Source of the DNA: CAWUFC02 sp963921335
GTDB lineage: Bacteria; Pseudomonadota; Gammaproteobacteria; Pseudomonadales; Halieaceae
Direction of reading: 5' to 3'
Assembly (NCBI GenBank): GCA_963921335.3
Contig: CAWUFC020000002.1
Span: 248,001-312,000 of the forward strand
Length of the DNA: 64,000 nucleotides
Shown one piece after another: positions 1 to 8,201 of the stretch; the stretch's first letter is position 1, and every line of letters begins with the position of its first letter. The notes under the pieces were generated by a model. That model was not told where the DNA came from. It saw only the letters and a program-made list of their open reading frames with translations, and searched no databases. A program made the position numbers and the translations under genes.

Positions 1-8
1 CTAATTCA

Positions 9-47
9 ACAGCGGGTCGCAAAGCAGGCTTTGCTCGTATCCGCTGT
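9..47. repeat. nested inverted repeat (hairpin within hairpin)
   Basis: An outer 7-bp inverted repeat (ACAGCGG at 9-15, CCGCTGT at 41-47) encloses an inner one (GCAAAGC at 19-25, GCTTTGC at 28-34). No T-tract follows, so it is not a standard terminator. It adjoins the broken tRNA and may mark the recombination or insertion edge. Confidence 0.5.
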
Positions 48-57
48 GGGTTCGGTC

Positions 58-78
58 GCAGATTGCTGTCCAATCTGC
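58..78. repeat. 8-bp inverted repeat at the tRNA fragment edge
   Basis: GCAGATTG at 58-65 and CAATCTGC at 71-78 form a perfect 8-bp stem with a 5-base loop, directly abutting the point where tRNA similarity ends. Its loop lacks the features of an anticodon loop. Function is unknown. Confidence 0.5.
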
Positions 79-97
79 CCAGCTGAGCTACGAGCGC
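79..97 (-). pseudogene. truncated tRNA-Arg-like 5' fragment
   Basis: Read on the minus strand from base 97, the first 19 bases match the acceptor and D-arm start of a bacterial tRNA-Arg (GCGCTCGTAGCTCAGCTGG). After the D-loop the similarity stops. No anticodon arm with T33, no T-arm and no matching 3' acceptor with CCA follow. It lies downstream of tRNA-Pro and tRNA-His in the same orientation, where related genomes carry a tRNA-Arg. I read it as a broken tRNA gene or a junction point. An unusual but functional tRNA is unlikely. Confidence 0.45.
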
Positions 98-167
98 GGA
101 TTGGGATATTTAAACATAATCTGAACGATCAATATCTAAATACCACTTGGGCTATCGCCTGAAATAA

Positions 168-243
168 TGGGGTGGCCGAGGGGTCTCGAACCCCCCACCT
201 CCGGAGCCACAATCCGGTGCTCTACCTGATGAGCTACGGCCAC
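168..243 (-). tRNA. tRNA-His (GTG anticodon)
   Basis: The minus strand gives a full cloverleaf of 76 nt: acceptor GTGGCCG paired near the 3' end, D-arm, anticodon loop with GTG, T-arm GGTTCGAGACC and an encoded CCA. The extra 5' G typical of tRNA-His is present. It is the second gene of the tRNA-Pro/His transcript. Confidence 0.95.
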
Positions 244-273
244 CACTGAGGTGAACTGGTTGGTGAAAAGAAA

Positions 274-350
274 TGGTCGGGGTAGAGAGATTCGAACTCC
301 CGACATCCTGCTCCCAAAGCAGGCGCGCTACCAGACTGCGCTATACCCCG
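274..350 (-). tRNA. tRNA-Pro (TGG anticodon)
   Basis: A 77-nt cloverleaf on the minus strand: acceptor CGGGGTA, anticodon loop CTTTGGGAG with TGG, T-arm GGAGTTCGAATCTC, encoded CCA. It is the first gene of the cluster, with a strong promoter immediately upstream (385-413). Confidence 0.96.
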
Positions 351-384
351 ACATATCCCGAGCAACCAGTTTTCAGGAGCGCGC

Positions 385-413
385 ATCATACCCGCGGTAC
401 ATGGGAGCGTCAA
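385..413 (-). promoter_or_regulatory. sigma70-type promoter of the tRNA-Pro/His cluster
   Basis: On the minus strand, -35 TTGACG (408-413) and -10 TATGAT (385-390) are separated by 17 bp. They are followed by a GC-rich discriminator (GCGCGC), as is usual for stringently controlled stable-RNA promoters. It lies about 34 bp upstream of the mature tRNA-Pro 5' end. Confidence 0.75.
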
Positions 414-433
414 CGAGAATTAGGCCGCAAACT

Positions 434-462
434 TTTACCGGGCGACGAGACCGTGCGATAAT
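434..462 (+). promoter_or_regulatory. probable folD promoter
   Basis: TTTACC (434-439) and GATAAT (457-462) are spaced by 17 bp, about 40 bp upstream of the folD start. The divergent tRNA promoter is only about 20 bp away. Confidence 0.5.
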
Positions 463-504
463 CCTCGCCTTCGTATATAGACACTCTTGGGAGACTCCGT
501 GACA

Positions 505-1350
505 ATGGCGGCACTGGTACTGGATGGCAAGGCCCTGGCGGCCCAGACTGAGGAAGAATTACTCCAACGGGTAGAGGCTCTGAAAGAGAAATCCGGCGGT
601 AAAACGCCCATTCTCGCCACCATTCTCGTCGGCGACGACCCTGCTTCTGCAACCTACGTCAAAATGAAAGGCAATGCATGTCGCCGCGTCGGTATGGACT
701 CGCTGGCGGTCGAAATGCCCTCTTCCACCAGCACCGAAGAGCTTTTGGCCAAGATCGATGAGCTCAACGGCAACCCGGATGTGCATGGCATTTTGCTACA
801 ACATCCTGTGCCAGAGCAGATTGATGAACGTGCCAGCTTCGATGCGATTGCGCTGGGGAAAGATGTCGACGGTGTCACCTGTCTTGGCTTCGGTCGCATG
901 GCCATGGGTGAAGAGGCCTACGGTTGTGCCACACCACAGGGCATCATGCGTACCCTTGAGCATTACGATATCGATATCGAAGGTAAGCACGCTGTCGTCG
1001 TCGGACGCTCACCCATTCTCGGAAAACCTATGGCGATGATGCTGCTGCAGAAAAACGCCACGGTCACCATCTGCCACTCGCGCACCCAGAACCTTCCTGA
1101 GCTGGTGAAACAGGCCGATATACTGGTCGGGGCTGTTGGCAAACCCGAGTTTATCAAGGGCGATTGGATCAAGGATGGTGCGGTAGTAGTGGACGCGGGC
1201 TATCACCCCGGCGGTGTCGGCGATATTGAGTTGTCAGCTATCACTGAGCGCGCAAGCGCCTACACACCTGTACCGGGCGGCGTTGGCCCGATGACTATCA
1301 ATACCCTGATTTACCAGAGTGTGGAATCCGGAGAAAAGAGTCTGGGTTAA
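505..1350 (+). CDS. folD: bifunctional methylenetetrahydrofolate dehydrogenase / methenyltetrahydrofolate cyclohydrolase
   Basis: This enzyme converts 5,10-methylene-THF to 5,10-methenyl-THF (NADP-dependent) and then to 10-formyl-THF, supplying purine and formyl-Met synthesis in the cytoplasm. The protein is about 281 aa, normal for FolD. It shows the YVKMKGNACRRVGM segment with the catalytic Tyr/Lys, the VDGVTCLGFG region, and the VVVGRSPILGKPMAMMLL Rossmann signature. I chose the ATG at 505, with a GGGAGA Shine-Dalgarno about 10 bp upstream. GTG 499 and TTG 487 are in-frame alternatives. It is divergent from the tRNAs and convergent with cysS, only 7 bp away. A folD-cysS-glnS neighbourhood is standard in Pseudomonas relatives. 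Confidence 0.95.
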   Translation: MAALVLDGKALAAQTEEELLQRVEALKEKSGGKTPILATILVGDDPASATYVKMKGNACRRVGMDSLAVEMPSSTSTEELLAKIDELNGNPDVHGILLQHPVPEQIDERASFDAIALGKDVDGVTCLGFGRMAMGEEAYGCATPQGIMRTLEHYDIDIEGKHAVVVGRSPILGKPMAMMLLQKNATVTICHSRTQNLPELVKQADILVGAVGKPEFIKGDWIKDGAVVVDAGYHPGGVGDIELSAITERASAYTPVPGGVGPMTINTLIYQSVESGEKSLG

Positions 1351-1357
1351 AAAAAGG

Positions 1358-2734
1358 CTAGCTGTCGCGGCGCCAGCTGGTCCCCTCGCGGGAATCCTCC
1401 AACACCACGCCCTGCGCCGCCAATTCTTCACGAATTTGATCGGCCAGTGCATAGTCTTTATCAAGCTTGGCCTGCTGGCGACGGGCAATCTCAGTTTCTA
1501 TGTCTTCGGCACTGATTGCATCTGCGCTACCCGCCTGAAACCAGGCCTCGGGATCCTGTTGCAAAATACCCAGCAAGTCGGCGGCAGCCATTAAACGCCC
1601 CTTCAGTGCAGCTTTCTCCCCGTCACCGGCCTTATTCAAAGCCTTGGCCAGCGCGTGCATCTCTGCAATGGCAACCGGCGTGTTCAAGTCGTCATTGAGT
1701 GCGCTATAGAAAGCCTCATCAGCCAGGACGACTTCCATATCCACCTCAACGTCCTGCACATCCCTTAAGGCACCATAAAGGCCGTCCAGCGCTGACTTTG
1801 ATTGATCCAGCAGGTCCGCTGAAAAGTTTAATGCGGTGCGGTAGTGCCCCGACAACAAAGCAAAACGCAGAACCTCACCGGGATACTGTTCCAGCAGATC
1901 ACGCACCATGCGAAAGTTGCCCAGCGACTTGGACATCTTCTCGCCATCGATATCCAGGTAGGCGTTATGCATCCAGTACTTCACATAGGCCTCGCCGTGT
2001 GCGCACTTGCTCTGGGCCAGCTCATTTTCGTGATGCGGGAACACCAGGTCCTGCCCACCACCGTGCACATCAATGGTATTGCCCAGGTGAGCATGAATCA
2101 TGGCAGAACATTCGAGATGCCAGCCGGGTCGACCAAAACCCCAGGGGCTGTCCCAGCCCGGATCGCCGTTTTCTGAAGGCTTCCACAGCACAAAATCACC
2201 GGGGTGACGCTTGTAGTCCGCTACCTCTACTCGGGCGCCTGCCAGCATATCTTCAAGCTTGCGATGGCTCAGTTTGCCGTAGTCGTCCATCGACTCTACG
2301 GCAAACAACACATGGCCCTGTGACGCGTAGGCATGCCCCTTTTCGATGAGTGTGTGCACCAATTCGATCATTTCTGCCATATGGTGTGTTGCATGGGGTT
2401 CAATCGACGGTGGCAGCACATTCAGGCCCGCCATGTCCTCCCGATACTTCTGGGTGAACTCAGCCGTAAAATCAGTCATATCGCGACCGTTCTCGCGGAT
2501 AGACGCTATGATCTTGTCATCGATATCGGTGATATTGCGGGCGTACACAACCTCGTCATAGTGTGTCTGCAACAGGCGGAAAAACACATCAAACACAACC
2601 GCAGGCCGGGCATTCCCGATATGCGCCAGGTTATAAACCGTGGGACCACAGACATACATGGTGACCCGGTTAGGATCCTGCGGAACGAAGTCTTCCTTGG
2701 CACCGCTGAGGGTGTTGTATACCTGCAGGGCCAT
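1358..2734 (-). CDS. cysS: cysteinyl-tRNA synthetase
   Basis: Charges tRNA-Cys with cysteine (class I aminoacyl-tRNA synthetase, monomeric). The 458-aa length is typical. Residues 29-41 carry the zinc Cys and the HIGN signature (CGPTVYNLAHIGN). The GWHLECS segment and the HHENE motif supply the other zinc ligands, and KMSKS is near residue 270. The start ATG overlaps the glnS stop as TAATG, so translation is probably coupled. The gene ends with TAG, showing that TAG is used as an ordinary stop in this genome. Confidence 0.97.
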   Translation of the reverse strand: MALQVYNTLSGAKEDFVPQDPNRVTMYVCGPTVYNLAHIGNARPAVVFDVFFRLLQTHYDEVVYARNITDIDDKIIASIRENGRDMTDFTAEFTQKYREDMAGLNVLPPSIEPHATHHMAEMIELVHTLIEKGHAYASQGHVLFAVESMDDYGKLSHRKLEDMLAGARVEVADYKRHPGDFVLWKPSENGDPGWDSPWGFGRPGWHLECSAMIHAHLGNTIDVHGGGQDLVFPHHENELAQSKCAHGEAYVKYWMHNAYLDIDGEKMSKSLGNFRMVRDLLEQYPGEVLRFALLSGHYRTALNFSADLLDQSKSALDGLYGALRDVQDVEVDMEVVLADEAFYSALNDDLNTPVAIAEMHALAKALNKAGDGEKAALKGRLMAAADLLGILQQDPEAWFQAGSADAISAEDIETEIARRQQAKLDKDYALADQIREELAAQGVVLEDSREGTSWRRDS

Positions 2735-4401
2735 TAGCTTCCTCCGCCCCAGGTGTCACGCAGGCCAATCGTTCGATTGAAGACCAGGTGCTCGCTGCTG
2801 TGATCGAAGCGATCGGCCACAAAATAGCCTTCCCGTTCAAATTGGAAGTTCTGTTCCGGCGCGGCATTGGCTAGTCCTGGCTCTACAACAGCATCCTTCA
2901 CAATGCTCAGCGACTCAGGGTTCAGATATCCCATGAAGTCTTCGCCTCCACGATCGGGCGCCTCGTGGTTAAAGAGGCGGTCATAGAGACGAACTTCAGC
3001 GCGCAGGGCACTGTGTGCGGCCACCCACTGGATCACACCCTTGGGCTTAACGCCGTCTTCAGGATCGTTTCCTACGGTATTCTCAATCACAGTACACAAA
3101 ACCTCAGTAATTGCGCCCTGCTCGTCCTTCAACACACCGGTGGCCTCAATCACATAAGCATTGCGTAACCGCACACGCTTACCAATCACAAGCCGCTTGA
3201 ACTTCTTATTTGCCTCTTCGCGGAAATCATCTGCATCGATATAGATTTCACGCCCAAAGGGCAGCTCGCGCTGACCCAGATCATTCCTGCTCGGATGTCC
3301 AGGTGCCACCATGGTTTCAAATTGGTCTGCCGGATAATTTTCCAGCACCAGTTTCAGGGGCTTTAATACGCACATGGCGCGAGGCGCATTTTCATTGAGA
3401 TCGTCTCGAATGGCGTGCTCCAGCATCGCCACATCAACAACGCCGTCACCACGGGTGGTGCCGACCATGTCGCAGAACCTGCGCAACGCAGCCGGTGTAT
3501 AGCCTGCACGCCGCATACCCGACACCGTGGGCATACGCGGGTCGTCCCAACCGGCCACAACGCTATCATCCACCAGTTGCTTGAGCTTGCGCTTGCTGGT
3601 CACCGTGTAGCTGGTATTGAGGCGGCCAAACTCGTACTGCACAGGCTGTGCCTGCACCGGAAGATTCTCGAGAAACCAGTTGTAGAGCGGTTTGTGATCT
3701 TCAAATTCCAGCGTGCATATAGAGTGGGAAATACCTTCGATGGCATCTTCCTGGCCGTGGGCGAAGTCATAGGTCGGATAAATGCACCAGTCGGTACCCG
3801 TCTGGTGATGGGCCACCTTCCTGATTCTGTACAAGATCGGGTCACGCATATTCATATTGGGGGAAGCCATATCTATGCGAGCCCGCAACACCCGGCTTCC
3901 CTCATCAAACTCGCCTGCCTTCATGCCGGCCAGCAACTGAAGATTTTCTTCAACACTGCGGCTCCTGAAGGGCGAGTCTTTTCCAGCCTCCGTCAGGGTG
4001 CCGCGATATTCCCGGGCTTCATCAGGAGACAGGTCGCACACGTAGGCCAAACCCTGCTCTACCAGGTGAATCGCCCAGTCATACAGCTGCTGGAAGTAGC
4101 TGGAGGCAAATCGCACCTCGCCGTCCCACTGGTAACCCAGCCAACGAATGTCTTCCTGGATGGAATCGATATACTCCTGCTCTTCCTTTGCCGGGTTGGT
4201 ATCGTCGAACCTCAGGTTGCAACGCCCACCAAACTCTTCGGCAAGGCCAAAATTCACACTAATGGATTTGGCATGACCGATATGCAAGTACCCGTTGGGC
4301 TCTGGCGGAAATCGCGTCACCACTTCTTTGACGCGACCAGCGGCCAGGTCATCGCGAATAATTTGTTGCAGGAAATTGCTGCTTGCTACTGTTTCAGACA
4401 T
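2734..4401 (-). CDS. glnS: glutaminyl-tRNA synthetase
   Basis: Charges tRNA-Gln with glutamine. The ATG at 4401 gives 555 aa. The reading frame is open upstream to 4446, but the family begins near this Met, and the promoter -10 would fall inside a longer form. HIGH is at residues 40-43 (PNGYLHIGHAKS). The KMSKS equivalent is VTSKRKL, and the two C-terminal anticodon-binding beta-barrels are present. It is first gene of a glnS-cysS pair overlapping by one base. Having GlnRS means Gln-tRNA is made directly. Confidence 0.97.
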   Translation of the reverse strand: MSETVASSNFLQQIIRDDLAAGRVKEVVTRFPPEPNGYLHIGHAKSISVNFGLAEEFGGRCNLRFDDTNPAKEEQEYIDSIQEDIRWLGYQWDGEVRFASSYFQQLYDWAIHLVEQGLAYVCDLSPDEAREYRGTLTEAGKDSPFRSRSVEENLQLLAGMKAGEFDEGSRVLRARIDMASPNMNMRDPILYRIRKVAHHQTGTDWCIYPTYDFAHGQEDAIEGISHSICTLEFEDHKPLYNWFLENLPVQAQPVQYEFGRLNTSYTVTSKRKLKQLVDDSVVAGWDDPRMPTVSGMRRAGYTPAALRRFCDMVGTTRGDGVVDVAMLEHAIRDDLNENAPRAMCVLKPLKLVLENYPADQFETMVAPGHPSRNDLGQRELPFGREIYIDADDFREEANKKFKRLVIGKRVRLRNAYVIEATGVLKDEQGAITEVLCTVIENTVGNDPEDGVKPKGVIQWVAAHSALRAEVRLYDRLFNHEAPDRGGEDFMGYLNPESLSIVKDAVVEPGLANAAPEQNFQFEREGYFVADRFDHSSEHLVFNRTIGLRDTWGGGS

Positions 4402-4432
4402 CGATTGTATGGGCCCGGTAACGAGGGCGCGT

Positions 4433-4438
4433 ATTATA
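4433..4438 (-). promoter_or_regulatory. -10 element of the glnS-cysS promoter
   Basis: A perfect TATAAT on the minus strand lies 32 bp upstream of the glnS start, with a GC-rich discriminator. The -35 is poor. Confidence 0.5.
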
Positions 4439-4474
4439 GGGGACAAATGATTTCACTGCATTGGCAAAAGTCCG

Positions 4475-4480
4475 TATCAT
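4475..4480 (+). promoter_or_regulatory. possible -10 element of ppiB
   Basis: TATCAT lies 55 bp upstream of the ppiB start, with a weak TTCACT-like -35 about 17 bp further up. It is divergent from the glnS promoter. Confidence 0.3.
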
Positions 4481-4534
4481 GACAGCCCTTTGGGCGCTGC
4501 AGGCAGCGCCGGCACTCATTACAAGGAAGCTCAA

Positions 4535-5032
4535 ATGATCATCATGCACACCACCTTCGGTGACATCACCATCGAACTGGACCACGAAAAAGCCCCCAAG
4601 ACAGCTGCAAATTTTGAAGCCTACGTCCGCGACGGCTTCTACAACGGCACAGTTTTTCATCGCGTCATCGACAACTTCATGATTCAGGGTGGTGGTTTTG
4701 AGGTGGGCATGAGCCAGAAAGAGACCGGCAGCCCGATCGAGAACGAGGCTGACAATGGCTTTAAGAATGACAATGGCACCATTGCCATGGCTCGCACCAT
4801 GGACCCCCACTCCGCCACTGCGCAGTTCTTCATCAACGTCAAAGACAATGACTTTCTCAACCATACGGCACCCACCAGCCAGGGCTGGGGCTATGCCGTC
4901 TTCGGAAAGGTCACCGATGGCATGGATGTCGTAGAGAAGATCAAATCAGTCGCTACCACCAGCATGGCTGGCCACCAGGATGTGCCCGCCGAAGATGTGG
5001 TGATCGAGAGTGTTGAGATTGCAGAGGGCTAA
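4535..5032 (+). CDS. ppiB: cytoplasmic peptidyl-prolyl cis-trans isomerase B (cyclophilin)
   Basis: Catalyses cis-trans isomerisation of X-Pro bonds. The 165-aa protein has the cyclophilin core FHRVIDNFMIQGGGF with the catalytic Arg, the HSATAQFFINV strand and a C-terminal AVFGKVTDGMDVV. There is no signal peptide, so it acts in the cytoplasm. The ATG at 4535 is preceded by AAGGAAG at good spacing. In this clade the gene sits beside glnS-cysS, as here. Confidence 0.95.
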   Translation: MIIMHTTFGDITIELDHEKAPKTAANFEAYVRDGFYNGTVFHRVIDNFMIQGGGFEVGMSQKETGSPIENEADNGFKNDNGTIAMARTMDPHSATAQFFINVKDNDFLNHTAPTSQGWGYAVFGKVTDGMDVVEKIKSVATTSMAGHQDVPAEDVVIESVEIAEG

Positions 5033-5039
5033 TCCACTC

Positions 5040-5660
5040 TTAAGCCGCCTGCCGGGGCGGTATCCCCGCGTGAAAGCGGAACTCTGTATCCTCTGATTCA
5101 ATCAAGCCCCGTTCAAGGGGCAGAAAAACTGCCAGTCGCTGCTCTATTTCAGCAGCGCTGGCAAGGTTCTCTGCCAGCCTCAGATAGTCCTTGAAATGCC
5201 TGGCTTCCGATTTCAAAAGCGACAGGTAAAAATCGGCCAGCTCTTTATCGAGATGCGGAGCCAGGGCGGCAAAGCGTTCACAGGAGCGCGCCTCAATAAT
5301 CGCACCCACAATCAGGGTATCCACCAGTCGTCCCGGCTCATTATTGCGTACAGACTTGCGTAACTCGCCTGCGTAGCGTGCTGCGCCTAACTGTGTGTAG
5401 GTGATCTCGCGCTTCTTCATGATCGCAATCACTTGTTCGAAGTGGCGCAATTCCTCACGTGCCAGCCGAGAGAGCTTATGCAGCAGCTGGTCGTGCTCCA
5501 CGTACCGGTAAAGCAGGTTCAACGCCGTCGATGCTGCCTTTTTCTCACAATTAGCGTGGTCGATCAGCATGACCGGCTGATTCGCCAGCGCCCAGTCAAT
5601 CCAGGCATCGGGCGTCCTGCAGGGCAGAAATGCCGATAATTCAGTCAGGTCCTGTTTCAT
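5040..5660 (-). CDS. miaE: tRNA-(ms2io6A)-hydroxylase
   Basis: A ferritin-like non-haem diiron monooxygenase that hydroxylates the isopentenyl side chain of ms2i6A37 in tRNAs reading U-starting codons. The 206 aa and metal ligands fit: EELRHFE (69-75), EARSCE near 123-128 and SEARHF near 152-157, which are the paired E and ExxH motifs. It is downstream of a DUF1289 gene on the same strand, 3 bp apart, and convergent with ppiB. miaA and miaB are not in the window. Confidence 0.9.
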   Translation of the reverse strand: MKQDLTELSAFLPCRTPDAWIDWALANQPVMLIDHANCEKKAASTALNLLYRYVEHDQLLHKLSRLAREELRHFEQVIAIMKKREITYTQLGAARYAGELRKSVRNNEPGRLVDTLIVGAIIEARSCERFAALAPHLDKELADFYLSLLKSEARHFKDYLRLAENLASAAEIEQRLAVFLPLERGLIESEDTEFRFHAGIPPRQAA

Positions 5661-5663
5661 GAG

Positions 5664-6119
5664 TTAGGCTGTTTCGGGCGCCTGCAGGTAGCGTTCGTAA
5701 TAGGCATCGGAGAGGATAAAGTACTCTTCGTCGATCACCAGCCTTAGCTTCTCCAGCGGCATGTCCCTGTATTGTGCATCTATCAGCAAGCCATAGTGCT
5801 CGGGCGAAACGATTTGACTGGCGCCCGCTTTCAGCAGGCAGTAGGCCCAGCAATAAGGGTCGCGATGGGCGGGATATGTGATTTGTTGGGCCTGCAGCTG
5901 ACTTTCCAGTAGGGCGGCATCCAGAACCTGCAGCTTGTTTTGCACACAGCGACTAAGGAACTCGGCCAGGCGCCGTTCTATCAGCAGTTTTTGTTCGTTG
6001 CTATAGCCGTTCCAGTGAATGACCTCATGAGCGAAGCGCTTACAGCCCCGACAGACCCGATCGCCGATACCCGTCGAGCAAACGCCGATACAGGGGGTTT
6101 TTACAAGCATGTCACTCAT
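5664..6119 (-). CDS. DUF1289 domain-containing protein
   Basis: A 151-aa cytoplasmic protein. An N-terminal DUF1289 zinc-ribbon-like module has Cys10, Cys14, Cys23 and Cys26 (CIGVC ... CRGC), followed by a helical region of unknown role. DUF1289 proteins have no firm function; the Cys arrangement suggests metal binding. It is longer than the minimal family members of about 60 aa, which end soon after the last cysteine. Close spacing to miaE suggests co-transcription. Confidence 0.75.
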   Translation of the reverse strand: MSDMLVKTPCIGVCSTGIGDRVCRGCKRFAHEVIHWNGYSNEQKLLIERRLAEFLSRCVQNKLQVLDAALLESQLQAQQITYPAHRDPYCWAYCLLKAGASQIVSPEHYGLLIDAQYRDMPLEKLRLVIDEEYFILSDAYYERYLQAPETA

Positions 6120-6193
6120 TATGAGCAGTCTAAAAGATCACGGGATTGAATGCACGAGCTGCGCCGTCCATAGCTCGACTTTCGGAGCCCGAG

Positions 6194-8201
6194 TCACTTA
6201 CCGGGGTTAAAAGAGCGGACCTGGCGGCGCAGCAGTGACAAGGCTTGCTGATCGCCTACTTCGCGGTAACTAAGGGCATCGTAGATGCCGGTAATAGACT
6301 GGCACTCAACAGCCAACTCAGGCCTGGCCATCGCCACCCGTTGCGCATAATCCCCGGGCGCCTCGGAGCGTTCGCGCGGCAATCCCACTCGCGCAAGTTT
6401 CCTGCAGAACTGCAGATACATTTCACTGGCTGCATCGAGACGTTGCCCACGCCCACTGCGCATCAACAAAAAGCCCACCGGCAACAGAATGACGAGCCAG
6501 GTACCAATCAGTGCGATCGCTATACGACTTATATTCACCTCGCCTAGCAGGCCTTCCAGCAGACTAAACTGCTCGCTGCTGTCGTATTCCAGAACAAGCT
6601 TCTGCCAGCTGTAGTTCAGCGCATCTAGTCTTAATCTCAACACATTCAGCCAAGCCACATCGCGATAGCGCAACGGTGAAAAGGGCGAACCCTCCAAAAA
6701 AACTTCCCTCTTCCTGCAGTGCGCGCTCCAAGCCCCACTCGATGCGATCCGGGGCAACTACTGCAGTGGGATCAACCCTGACCCAGCCGCGCCCCTCAAT
6801 CCAGACTTCTGTCCACGCATGGGCGTCAAACTGATGCACGATCACTGTGCCGTTTACCGGGTTGATTTCTCCCCCCTGATAGCCGGCGACCACACGCGCA
6901 GGCACGCCAGCAGCGCGCATCAAATAGGTAAATGCTGCGGCGTAATGCTCGCAAAAACCCCTTTTGGAATTAAACAGAAATTCGTCCATAGGATTTTCTT
7001 CGAGCAATGCCGGCCTCAATGTATAGAAATAGCCATCACTACGAAACATCTGCAGGACTTTTTGCACAAAAGTCCAATGATCGCCGCCGCTATCAGCAAG
7101 GTAACGTTCTGCTAAAGCACGAGTCCTTGGATTACCTGACTCAGGGAGTATAGTTTCCACGTCCCTTCGCCATTGAGAAATATCTAGTTCCAGCGGTTGT
7201 TGAAACCAGGACCGAGCCTTATACGCCCGCTGGTCCTCTATGGGGTTTGGTGAATACAGGCGAAAATCACTGCTCATCATAACTTTACGGTCTACGCTCT
7301 CTGAATATCTCAAAGCGTATAACCAGTTCTGCTGCGTGGGCTCCATGATCACACTATAATTGCTAACGCCGCCAGAAAGTTGTGCTGGTTTGCGTGGGCG
7401 TCTTTCATCAGCAGGAAGATCCCGCCACGTCAGACTACTCCAGACATCATCTTCGAGCTTTGAAAACACCAGTCCGCGCCAATACAGCTGCGCACGTGGT
7501 GGGACCTCGCTATCAAACTGTACACGATAAGCGACAGAATCCGACAAACTCAGTTCAGACACATCGCCAGGTGACATGAAGTCGCTCATCCCGGATTTTG
7601 CTGTGTGAGACTTTATTGGCACGCTCCAGAGCGGTCCTACTCTTGGAAAAACCAAAAACAGCACCAACATCAACGGAAACGCCTGGGCCAGCATAAGCCC
7701 CGCTCGCCTGAGCGGTGTGAAGTTGAACTGTTTGGTGTAGGGCTCGTGCAGCGCTACCAATGCCGTTGTCGTCAGTGCTATGGGTATCAGCATATACAGG
7801 GTGATATGCAGTTCCTGACTGAACAGGAACTGGGTCACGCAGACAAAATAGGCCATAAACAACAACATGTACGCGTCTCGTCGGGCCACCAGCTCTATCA
7901 GCTTTAGCGAGAACGCGGTGAGTAGCAATGCCACTGTTGGTTCTAGTCCGATGAGACTGCGATAGCTCGCAAAGACGGCGCCGAATGCACTTACGGTCAG
8001 GGCAAACTTGATCCAGCGCCCCGGTAGGGACCAACGCCCCTGATAAACCATAAACCGCCAAACTGCCGTTGCTATGTAAACCCCAAGCACCCAGATCGGA
8101 ATGCGCTCTATGTGAGGCATCAACACTGCGAACTGGGTGAGAAGGATCCACACCAGCGCGTTGCGCGGTATTTGCTCCTCAATCTTCACGATCGACACCA
8201 C
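6194..8201 (-). pseudogene. tgpA: TgpA-type membrane transglutaminase, frameshifted
   Basis: Family: DUF3488 multi-TM N-terminus, a periplasmic transglutaminase-like domain, then a C-terminal TM and DUF4129. The first frame (8201 down to about 6700) covers about 500 aa with the TM bundle and a complete Cys-His-Asp triad (RGFCEHYAAAF, DAHAWTEVW, RVDPTA). At a run of seven T on the coding strand (6696-6702) the frame shifts. The correct C-terminus (LEGSPFSPLRYRDVAWLNV and onward, with a TM near VNISRIAIALIG) continues in another frame to 6194. With six T the product would be about 668 aa, normal for TgpA. As sequenced, a 545-aa product ends at 6564 with a foreign tail. The start is uncertain: GTG 8201, or GTG 8189. 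The 5' end overlaps the DUF58 gene. Causes could be mutation, slippage or sequence error. Confidence 0.8.

Noticed and set aside
1..60. Integron attC-like site
   Set aside because: ATTCAAC at 4-10 fits the R'' consensus but no proper GTTRRRY partner follows, and no integrase is in view.
3415..4482. A 355-codon open frame opposite glnS
   Set aside because: It lies antisense to a strongly conserved gene and shows no domain.
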